Part shown: one piece after another, positions 57,833 through 64,000 of the stretch
Layout of the letters: every line of letters begins with the position of its first letter
How positions within the stretch are numbered: the first letter of the stretch is position 1
Assembly (NCBI RefSeq): GCF_000211855.2
Contig: NC_015638.1
Coordinates: 2,701,001 to 2,765,000, forward strand
Length of the DNA: 64,000 nt
DNA from: Lacinutrix sp. 5H-3-7-4
Lineage (GTDB): Bacteria > Bacteroidota > Bacteroidia > Flavobacteriales > Flavobacteriaceae
Direction of reading: 5' to 3'
Made by a program: the position numbers and the translations under genes
The notes under the pieces: model-generated
What the model was told of the DNA's origin: nothing
Seen by the model: only the letters and a program-made list of their open reading frames with translations
Databases searched by the model: none

Positions 57833-58678
57833 ATGAACTACAAGAACTTTCAAACATTTACCGCAACACAAAAAGGAGCAATATTAACCGTTGGCATTAA
57901 CTTCGGACCAGTAAACGTACAGGGACAAGAAATGCTAGCAGATTTAAGCAGTCTTTGCTTACGATTGGAACGCGATAGAAGTGTAAAAGTTGTAGTTTTT
58001 GAATCGTCTAATCCAGGATATTGGGTTTGCCATTATGATACCGATTTATTAAAAGATTTATCTACAGAAGCTGTTCCAAGAAATGAAATTCAGCTATTAG
58101 ACTTACAAGCTGTTTTAGAAAGATTAAGCAATGTACCACAAGCAACTATAGCAAAAATTGAAGGTTTTGCTCGTGGTGGCGGACACGAAATGGCATTAGC
58201 TTTAGATATGCGTTTTGCAGCCAGAGGAAAAGCCAAATTCATGCAAATGGAAGTAGGTATGGGCATTTTACCTTGTGGTGGTGGCGCATCACGTATGGCT
58301 AGACAAGCAGGTTTAGGAAAAGCATTAGAAATTATTTTAGGTGCTAGAGATTGGGATGCAGACGAAGCTGAAAAATTCGGAACCATAAACAAAGCTTTAA
58401 ATGCAGATGAAATTGGTCCTTATGTGAATGCTTTGGCAGAACGTATTTCAAAATTTCCTGCAGATTCTATTGCAGCTAGCAAACGCGCAGTTTATGCGTC
58501 TATAGACTTATCAATAAAAGACGCTTTAAAAGAAGAAGCGTACCAATTGTTTCAAGCAACCAGTAAAACACCTGCAGTAAAACGTTTTCAATATGCAGAT
58601 GATAATGGTGCTCAATTTGACCATAACAATCAAAAAAATTGGGAGCAAATGGTAATGGATATTCAAGCAGTAAATTAA
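57833..58678 (+). CDS. Enoyl-CoA hydratase/isomerase (crotonase) family protein
   Basis: A 281-residue crotonase. The oxyanion and catalytic regions are visible: AKIEGFARGGGHEMALALDMRFAA (first Glu) and FMQMEVGMGILPCGGGASR (second Glu), so a hydratase-type active site is retained. The substrate is unknown. It is the first gene after the AraC regulator, starts with a module-type promoter, and is followed after 38 bases by an oxidoreductase, suggesting they act together on one compound. Confidence 0.87.
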   Translation: MNYKNFQTFTATQKGAILTVGINFGPVNVQGQEMLADLSSLCLRLERDRSVKVVVFESSNPGYWVCHYDTDLLKDLSTEAVPRNEIQLLDLQAVLERLSNVPQATIAKIEGFARGGGHEMALALDMRFAARGKAKFMQMEVGMGILPCGGGASRMARQAGLGKALEIILGARDWDADEAEKFGTINKALNADEIGPYVNALAERISKFPADSIAASKRAVYASIDLSIKDALKEEAYQLFQATSKTPAVKRFQYADDNGAQFDHNNQKNWEQMVMDIQAVN

Positions 58679-58716
58679 TAAAAAACAATAATTATAAATT
58701 AAAAAAGAAGATAGAA

Positions 58717-59700
58717 ATGAAAGCAATGTTAATTAAAGAATACGGAGAAAATGGAAATTTCGAAGTTTCAGAAATAGCAAAACCAGAAGTAAAAGCGAAT
58801 CACGTATTAGTAAAAATAGCAGCATCAAGCGTAAATACTATTGATACTATGATTAAAAATATGGGATCAGATTTACCATTATCACCAGCTGCTCCAGCGT
58901 TGTTAGGTATGGATTTTTCAGGAACTGTTGAAGCTGTTGGAGAAGGAGTAACAGGTTATGCTGTTGGAGATGAAGTCTATGGTTGTGCTGGCGGACTTGC
59001 AGATTTACCAGGAACTTTAACCGAATATATTGTTGCAGATAGTAATTTAATGGCGCATAAGCCAAAAGATTTAACCATGCGAGAAACTGCAGCTTTACCA
59101 TTAGTAGCAATTACTGCTTACGAAGGTTTAACAAGAGCAGGAGTAAAAGCAGGACAAAAAGTATTGGTACATGGTGGTTCTGGAGGCGTTGGACACTTAG
59201 CTGTACAATTGGCTAAATATTTTGGTGCTGAAGTTTTTGCTACAGGTACAGGCGATAATCAAAAAGCTATTGTAGAAAAATTTGAAGCAACCTTTATAGA
59301 TTTTAAAACGGAAAAAGTAGCAGATTATACCGCAAAATATACCAATGGTGGTTTTGATGTGGTTTTTGATACGGTTGGTGGTGCAAATCTTACCAATTCT
59401 ATTGAATCAGTTGCTTTAAATGGACATATTTCTACTACAGTTTCATTATGTGAATTAGACTTAACGCCATTACATTTTAAAGGTGCATCCTTGCACGTAG
59501 TATTTATGTTAATCCCAATGTTGCATAATTTTAATAGAAATAAACACGGAAACATTTTAGAAACATTAGCTAAAATTTCAAACGAAGGACATTTAACACC
59601 AATTGTAGATGAAAATCAATTTTCATTAGAACAAGTTGGAGATGCTTATGCACATTTAGCAAGCGGAAAAGCTATTGGAAAAATAGTGGTAGAGCATTAA
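58717..59700 (+). CDS. NADPH-dependent quinone/enone oxidoreductase (MDR family)
   Basis: A 327-residue medium-chain reductase without zinc ligands. Seen: VLVKIAASSVNTIDTMIKNMG, LLGMDFSGTVEAVGEGV, LPLVAITAYEGLTRAG, the NADPH loop VHGGSGGVGHLAVQLAKYFG and the final GKAIGKIVVEH. ATG 58717 is chosen because MKAMLIKEY is the normal family start; the frame is open upstream to 58639 only by overlap with the hydratase. It shares only general family likeness with the 53246 protein. Confidence 0.88.
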   Translation: MKAMLIKEYGENGNFEVSEIAKPEVKANHVLVKIAASSVNTIDTMIKNMGSDLPLSPAAPALLGMDFSGTVEAVGEGVTGYAVGDEVYGCAGGLADLPGTLTEYIVADSNLMAHKPKDLTMRETAALPLVAITAYEGLTRAGVKAGQKVLVHGGSGGVGHLAVQLAKYFGAEVFATGTGDNQKAIVEKFEATFIDFKTEKVADYTAKYTNGGFDVVFDTVGGANLTNSIESVALNGHISTTVSLCELDLTPLHFKGASLHVVFMLIPMLHNFNRNKHGNILETLAKISNEGHLTPIVDENQFSLEQVGDAYAHLASGKAIGKIVVEH

Positions 59701-59708
59701 AAATAAAT

Positions 59709-59729
59709 GGATTTTTTATAAATCCTTTT
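59709..59729 (+). terminator. Weak terminator after the hydratase-oxidoreductase unit
   Basis: GGATTT and AAATCC pair around a 5-base loop and are followed by four T, nine bases after the stop. A stronger hairpin follows at 59749. Confidence 0.5.
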
Positions 59730-59748
59730 AAGTTGATTAGTAGTTAGA

Positions 59749-59773
59749 ATGCCTCTTTTTTAGGGGCATTTTT
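59749..59773 (+). terminator. Terminator upstream of the oxygenase promoter module
   Basis: ATGCCTC pairs with GGGGCAT (one T-G pair) around a T-rich loop and ends in five T. It should insulate the next unit. Confidence 0.7.
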
Positions 59774-59787
59774 CATTTACATACTGC

Positions 59788-59856
59788 AAACCTTGTTTTT
59801 TACTAAAACTACCATTTTTACTACCAAACACCATCTATCGTTTAGCCTTAATTTTG
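59788..59856 (+). promoter_or_regulatory. Activator-type promoter module, copy 2 (2OG oxygenase unit)
   Basis: AAACCT-N2-TTTTTTACTAA-N14-CTACCAAA (59788-59828), 20 bases, then TAATTTTG (59849-59856). All distances equal those of copy 1, including the 21-bp direct repeat (TACTAA 59801, TACCAA 59822). The ATG follows 48 bases later (42 in copy 1). Confidence 0.72.
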
Positions 59857-59904
59857 CTTAAAACAATTACAATAACAGTAGTTATTAATTAAAATATATA
59901 AATC

Positions 59905-60867
59905 ATGAAAACAATAACAAATACAAATGCACTAGAACAAGCACGTGCACTTACACAACCAACTCGCGAAGCTTCATTAAAACGTGAACCTTCTGTATCT
60001 CATTTTTGGAATAGCAACAGAAAATTACTGGAAGAAGCATGGGCAACATGGGAAATGGAAAACAAAGACAATTTACTAATTCCTGATGAAACACTACTTG
60101 ATCCAAAATTGCGAAAAGCAATAAATGACGCTTGGGAAAACCCAGAAAAAGAAAATGCTGTTGCCGATTTATGGGAAGAAATTATTCCAGGCGTTTATGT
60201 AGCACAATTTTTTGATCTTGAACGTTTAGCGGAATTCCGTAAGTATTTAGAAGATGCAGTAAATTCTGAAATCCCAAAACGTGCACCTTATGGTATTCAA
60301 TTAAATCGTTATGGAATGATGTTAGATGAGCGTTCTGAAGGTCATTTAGCTGCACCAAGTTTCCAAGCCTTTTATAACGACATGATGGATCGTTATATGC
60401 GTCCAATTGCCCGTTTATTGCTTGGTACTTATGGTTACGATAACCAAACGTTTGGTTTTTCAATTCAATATAATCCAGATAAGGATAAAGATTTACATGC
60501 ACACACAGATGCTTCAGCAGCGACTTTAAATATTAATATTAACTTACCTAATGAAGTATTTACAGGATCTGAAGTTGATTTCTATGATAAAGCTTCCGGA
60601 AAAACAGTGCAAACCATTTTTGAACCAGGAAAAGCAATCCTTCACAGAGGTAATGTGCCACATGCTACACATCCAATTACTAGTGGACAACGTAGTAACT
60701 TGGTAGTTTGGTTATACGGAGATCAAATGCAAATTCCTCGTGGTAGTACTAGTAGCTACGGAAATATCAGTAGTAACACAATCAAAGATGTTGCATTAGA
60801 AAGCGTTACAGCGCGCCAACGTTGGAGCTTACCAGATGGACCAAAAGATACAGCTGCACCGTTTTAA
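59905..60867 (+). CDS. 2-oxoglutarate/Fe(II)-dependent oxygenase
   Basis: A 320-residue oxygenase with a C-terminal double-stranded beta-helix of the P4Hc type. The iron ligands are H200 and D202 (HTD in LHAHTDASAATLNINI) and the distal His in RGNVPHATHPI; the 2OG-binding Arg is in GQRSNLVVWL. No signal peptide, so cytosolic. The N-terminal about 100 residues (SVSHFWNSNRKLLEEAW) are not recognised. The substrate is unknown; its promoter links it to the AraC regulator and the hydratase-oxidoreductase pair. Confidence 0.85.
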   Translation: MKTITNTNALEQARALTQPTREASLKREPSVSHFWNSNRKLLEEAWATWEMENKDNLLIPDETLLDPKLRKAINDAWENPEKENAVADLWEEIIPGVYVAQFFDLERLAEFRKYLEDAVNSEIPKRAPYGIQLNRYGMMLDERSEGHLAAPSFQAFYNDMMDRYMRPIARLLLGTYGYDNQTFGFSIQYNPDKDKDLHAHTDASAATLNININLPNEVFTGSEVDFYDKASGKTVQTIFEPGKAILHRGNVPHATHPITSGQRSNLVVWLYGDQMQIPRGSTSSYGNISSNTIKDVALESVTARQRWSLPDGPKDTAAPF

Positions 60868-60904
60868 AAAGAATAAAAAATAGAATACATTGCAATAAAA
60901 GTAA

Positions 60905-60985
60905 AATGTCAGTTCAAGTGATTTTTCTTCAGAAGAATTTCTGAAGAAAAATAGTATCAAGAACTTCTCTCTAATTGACATTTCA
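60905..60985. repeat. Flavobacterial palindromic repeat with 14-bp perfect stem
   Basis: ATTTTTCTTCAGAA (60921-60934) and its complement (60939-60952) enclose a 4-base loop. Outer pieces also pair: ATGTCA near 60906 with TGACAT near 60978, and GTTC with GAAC. The layout matches a GTCAGTTC...TTCTTC...GAACTTC...TTGACAT repeat I know from this family, so it is a repeat first and a terminator for the oxygenase gene second. Confidence 0.65.
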
Positions 60986-61001
60986 ATAAAACACAACAAA
61001 A

Positions 61002-61793
61002 ATGAAAACCATATTAATCACAGGAAGTACAGACGGTATAGGAAAACTTACTGCTCTTAAACTAGCCAAAGAAGGCCATGAAGTATATGTTCATGGAAGA
61101 AGCAAAGCTAAAGTAGACAGCGTTATTGCCGAAATTAAAAATGCTTCAAACAACGAAAATATAAAAGGATTTGTTGCCGATTTTTCAGATTTAAATGCTG
61201 TAAAACAAATGGCAGCACAAATTAAAAATGAAGTATCAAGTTTAGATATTTTAATTAACAATGCAGGAGTTTTTAAAACATCTTCGGAAAAAACAAAAGA
61301 CGGATTAGATATTAGAATGTCTGTTAATTATATAGCACCTTATATTTTAACGGAGTCTATTGTACCTGTTTTAGAAAAAGGTACAAATACAAGAATTGTT
61401 AATTTAAGTTCTGCAGCACAATCTACCGTTAAAAAAGGTATTTTAACAGGAGTTGTTTCTATTAACGCAAGTGATGCTTATGCACAAAGTAAATTGGCAT
61501 TAACCATGTGGAGTTTTTATTTTGCAAAACAACATCCAAATATTACGACTATAGCTGTAAATCCAGGTTCTTTATTAAATACCAAAATGGCTAAAGAAGC
61601 TTACGGACAACATTGGTCTCCGGCAGAAAAAGGTGTAGATATTCTTTATGATTTGGCCATGTCTGAAGCAAATAAAAATGAGTCAGGCAAGTATTTTGAT
61701 AATGATAAAGGTGGCTTTAGTAATGCACATCCAGATGCTTATGATGAGGCTAAAATTCAAACATTATTAGAGATTACAAGTAGTTTGGTTTAA
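61002..61793 (+). CDS. Short-chain dehydrogenase/reductase
   Basis: A 263-residue SDR. The cofactor motif is TGSTDGIG, followed by HGRSKAKV, which favours NADP(H); NNAG, the catalytic Ser in LSSAAQ and the YAQSK Tyr-Lys pair are present. Substrate unknown. It lies 134 bases after the oxygenase, across a palindromic repeat, and has no promoter module of its own, so membership in the AraC-linked group is uncertain. Confidence 0.9.
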   Translation: MKTILITGSTDGIGKLTALKLAKEGHEVYVHGRSKAKVDSVIAEIKNASNNENIKGFVADFSDLNAVKQMAAQIKNEVSSLDILINNAGVFKTSSEKTKDGLDIRMSVNYIAPYILTESIVPVLEKGTNTRIVNLSSAAQSTVKKGILTGVVSINASDAYAQSKLALTMWSFYFAKQHPNITTIAVNPGSLLNTKMAKEAYGQHWSPAEKGVDILYDLAMSEANKNESGKYFDNDKGGFSNAHPDAYDEAKIQTLLEITSSLV

Positions 61794-61879
61794 AAGTTAA
61801 ATTTAATTGTTAAATTATAGAAAATTAATTTTTTAGTTAAAAAGATATTCAAGTTCTTGCTAAATTAAATTTTAAATTA

Positions 61880-62500
61880 ATGGATAACCTAATAACTTTC
61901 TCAATAGCAGTTTTTACTGCCTTTTTTGCGATAACAAATCCGATTTCTAATATGACGGTTTTTTTATCTTTAACGCAAGGTGCAGACAAAAAAACAAAGC
62001 ATGACATTAACAGGCGATCAAATATTATAGCATTTGTTATTGTTGCAGTTTTTGTATTATTAGGAAAATATATTTTCGAGTTATTTAATATTAGTATTCC
62101 GGCATTTAAAATTACAGGAGGAATACTAATATTTTTTATTGGCTTTGATATGTTACAATCAAAACGTTCTAACGTAAAAAGCCTTAAACATGTTCATGTT
62201 GATGAGAATATTGCGGTTTCACCTTTAGCAATTCCTATTTTGGCAGGTCCAGGAACCATTGTTACTGCAATGAATTTTGTTGCCAATGTAGAAACTGTCC
62301 ATATAATAATTGTAATTCTTATTTTTGGTTTAATGAGTTTACTAACGTATTTCACTTTTAGATTAAGTGATTTAATTGTTAGAATTGTAGGGAAAAATGT
62401 GATTTCTGTTATAGGAAAGATCATGGGTTTAATTATTGCTATTATTGGTACAGGAATGATTATAAACGGAATAAAACTTTCTTTTGATTTTATAACATAA
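61880..62500 (+). CDS. MarC-family integral membrane protein
   Basis: A 206-residue protein with six TM helices. AFFAITNPISNMTVFLSLTQG, GGILIFFIGFDMLQ, SPLAIPILAGPGTIVTAM and the final VIGKIMGLIIAIIGTGMIINGI are MarC/UPF0056 marks. Despite the name, a link to multiple antibiotic resistance is not supported in E. coli, and the function is unknown. It starts a plus-strand group with the KefF-like gene 21 bases downstream. Confidence 0.92.
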   Translation: MDNLITFSIAVFTAFFAITNPISNMTVFLSLTQGADKKTKHDINRRSNIIAFVIVAVFVLLGKYIFELFNISIPAFKITGGILIFFIGFDMLQSKRSNVKSLKHVHVDENIAVSPLAIPILAGPGTIVTAMNFVANVETVHIIIVILIFGLMSLLTYFTFRLSDLIVRIVGKNVISVIGKIMGLIIAIIGTGMIINGIKLSFDFIT

Positions 62501-62521
62501 ACCTAATTTACTACTGTTAAT

Positions 62522-63118
62522 ATGAAAAAAATCCTAATTCTATTTGCGCATCCAAAACTTGAAAAATCCAGAGCTAATTTATCTTTAATTAATCATATTA
62601 ATGATAAAGAAAATGTGACTGTTCATGATTTATACGAAGAGTATCCAGATTTTCATATCGACGTTCCTAGAGAGCAAAAATTATTAGAATCACATGATAT
62701 AATTATATGGCATCATCCTTTTTATTGGTATAGTTGTCCGCCATTAATGAAACAATGGATTGATATGGTTTTAGAGTTTAATTGGGCTTATGGTCCAGAA
62801 GGTAATGCACTTCAAAATAAAACATGTTTAAATGCCATAACAACTGGAGGTTCTAAAGAAGTTTACTGTTCAGCCGGATATAATAGCTTTACTGTAAAAC
62901 AATTTTTAAGACCTTTTGAGCAAACTGCTAATTTATGTGGAATGATTTATTATCCACCATTTGCAGTTATGGGAACACATAATCTTTCCGATGAAAAATT
63001 AAACGATTATAAAATTAATTATGGAAAATTAATCGATTTGCTTCAAAACAATTTAGCAATAAACGATTTTGAGAAAAAATCTTTTATTAACGATATACCA
63101 CAACTTAAAAACTCTTAA
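62522..63118 (+). CDS. KefF-like NAD(P)H oxidoreductase
   Basis: A 198-residue flavodoxin-fold protein of the NQO1/KefF group. It begins KKILILFAHPKLEKSRANLSLI, has IIWHHPFYWYSCPPLMKQWIDMVLEF (the conserved HPFYWY loop) and TTGGSKEVY. In E. coli KefF binds and activates the KefC potassium efflux antiporter in response to electrophile adducts. Here a KefB/KefC-type antiporter begins four bases downstream, which strongly supports the same pairing. Confidence 0.88.
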   Translation: MKKILILFAHPKLEKSRANLSLINHINDKENVTVHDLYEEYPDFHIDVPREQKLLESHDIIIWHHPFYWYSCPPLMKQWIDMVLEFNWAYGPEGNALQNKTCLNAITTGGSKEVYCSAGYNSFTVKQFLRPFEQTANLCGMIYYPPFAVMGTHNLSDEKLNDYKINYGKLIDLLQNNLAINDFEKKSFINDIPQLKNS

Positions 63119-63122
63119 TTAT

Positions 63123-64000
63123 ATGACAGGAAGTTTACTTTTTGAAGCTATCATGTTTTTGCTTGGAGCCATTATTTGTGTCTCTATAGCAAAGCGATTA
63201 GGTTTAAGTTCGGTTATTGGTTACTTATTAGCAGGTGTATTAATTGGGCCTTATGTTTTAGGTTTTATTGGAGAAGAAGGCGAAGATATATTGCATTTTG
63301 CAGAATTTGGAGTCGTCATGATGCTGTTTCTTATTGGATTAGAAATTGAACCTAAAAATTTCTGGAACATGCGGAAAACCATACTTGGTATGGGAGGCAT
63401 TCAAGTAGGAGGAACCATGTTGTTATCCTATTTGTTATTTACTTTTTTAGGTTACGATTGGGAAGTCGCTTTAGTGATTTCTATGGCTGTAGCATTATCA
63501 TCTACAGCAATTGCTATGCAAACCATAAAAGAAAAAGGTTTGATGGAAACTACTTTTGGAACTTCGGCATTTTCCATTTTATTGTTTCAGGATATTATAG
63601 TGATTTTTATGATTGGTATAATGCCATTATTATCTAATTCTAATACAGAAACAGAAACCAATGGACATGCTGAGTCTGTTAGTCTAATTGAAAGTTTACC
63701 TTTAGGACTTCAAACAATAGCTATTATACTATCGGTTGTAGTAATTATTGCTTTAGGGCGTTATGTCATTGTACCAATGCTAAGAAAAGTTGCAAAAACA
63801 GATGTAAGAGAATTACTTATTGCTGCAGCGTTTTTAATTGTTTTTGGTATTTCATTTATTATGGAATTGGTAGGTATAAGTCCAGCTTTAGGTGCTTTTT
63901 TAGGTGGTGTAGTATTATCTAACAGTGAGTTTAAACACGAATTAGAAAGCACTCTAGAACCTTTTAAAAACTTACTATTAGGTTTGTTTTTTATGGCAGT
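63123..64000 (+). CDS. KefB/KefC-type monovalent cation:proton antiporter, 3' end outside window
   Basis: The first 292 residues of an inner-membrane CPA2 antiporter (MTGSLLFEAIMFLLGAIICV start). Seen: KRLGLSSVIGYLLAGVLIGPYVLG, FAEFGVVMMLFLIGLEIEPKNFW, SMAVALSSTAIAMQTIKEKG, the SILLFQDI motif with the transport Asp, and LGAFLGGVVLSNSEFKHELES. About eight helices are visible. The cytosolic RCK/TrkA-N domain, which would confirm KefC-type gating, lies beyond the end. The upstream KefF-like gene supports electrophile-gated potassium efflux. Confidence 0.88.
   Translation, partial: MTGSLLFEAIMFLLGAIICVSIAKRLGLSSVIGYLLAGVLIGPYVLGFIGEEGEDILHFAEFGVVMMLFLIGLEIEPKNFWNMRKTILGMGGIQVGGTMLLSYLLFTFLGYDWEVALVISMAVALSSTAIAMQTIKEKGLMETTFGTSAFSILLFQDIIVIFMIGIMPLLSNSNTETETNGHAESVSLIESLPLGLQTIAIILSVVVIIALGRYVIVPMLRKVAKTDVRELLIAAAFLIVFGISFIMELVGISPALGAFLGGVVLSNSEFKHELESTLEPFKNLLLGLFFMA

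Overview
The window is low-GC DNA from a member of the Flavobacteriaceae (Bacteroidota), probably a marine genus close to Olleya, Lacinutrix or Winogradskyella. The genus is an inference. The family is supported by a SprB/PorP-SprF gliding and type IX secretion locus, gliding-type C-terminal domains, HisB and HisIE fusion enzymes, promoters of the Bacteroidota form TTG-N19/20-TAnnTTTG, and short palindromic intergenic repeats of a kind common in this family. No rRNA, tRNA, CRISPR array, transposase or prophage was found.

Layout. 1-6854: the 3' part of the histidine operon (hisD partial, hisC, hisB, hisH, hisA, hisF, hisIE). Its gaps are filled with palindromic repeats, a small GIY-YIG nuclease pseudogene bracketed by perfect 19-bp inverted repeats, and a DUF3592 membrane gene followed by a terminator. 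6901-18260: household and stress genes (S41-like protein, LytTR regulator, TruA-like protein, Dps, MscS, DUF1328, DUF2461, DUF72, thioesterase, M16 lipoprotein). 18385-26400: two exported serine hydrolases, an ATP/ADP-translocase-like carrier with a HEAT-like tail, and an exported dikinase with the domain order of glucan water dikinase. 26619-33836: a second stress and redox group (PepSY-like, Pmp3, peroxiredoxin-like, alcohol dehydrogenase, YihY, succinate-semialdehyde dehydrogenase, DbpA-like helicase, DUF1566).

33841-49167 is mostly a minus-strand surface locus. Four genes match the sprC-sprD-sprB-sprF order, with SprB-like about 2,740 residues and SprD-like carrying eleven 16-residue coding repeats. 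Two further exported proteins lie upstream. 49636-51093 encodes a self-trimerising surface fibre with an S74 chaperone.

51200-61793 is an electrophile/redox region. A HxlR regulator is divergent from a five-gene unit (nitroreductase, oxidoreductase, two exported cupins, a yellow/MRJP-like protein), and matching inverted repeats sit on the promoter. Next comes an AraC-type regulator followed by two transcription units (enoyl-CoA hydratase plus oxidoreductase; 2-oxoglutarate oxygenase). Both start with the same 41-bp upstream module at the same distance from the -7 box, where -33 TTG is replaced by AAA; this looks like a small activator-dependent regulon. 61880-64000 carries MarC and a KefF/KefC-type pair, the antiporter running off the end of the window.

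Best candidates for new biology: the repeat-bracketed GIY-YIG micro-element, the exported dikinase beside a nucleotide-carrier-like protein, the AraC-linked promoter module, and a perfect 30-bp palindrome running into the start codon of the DUF1566 gene.
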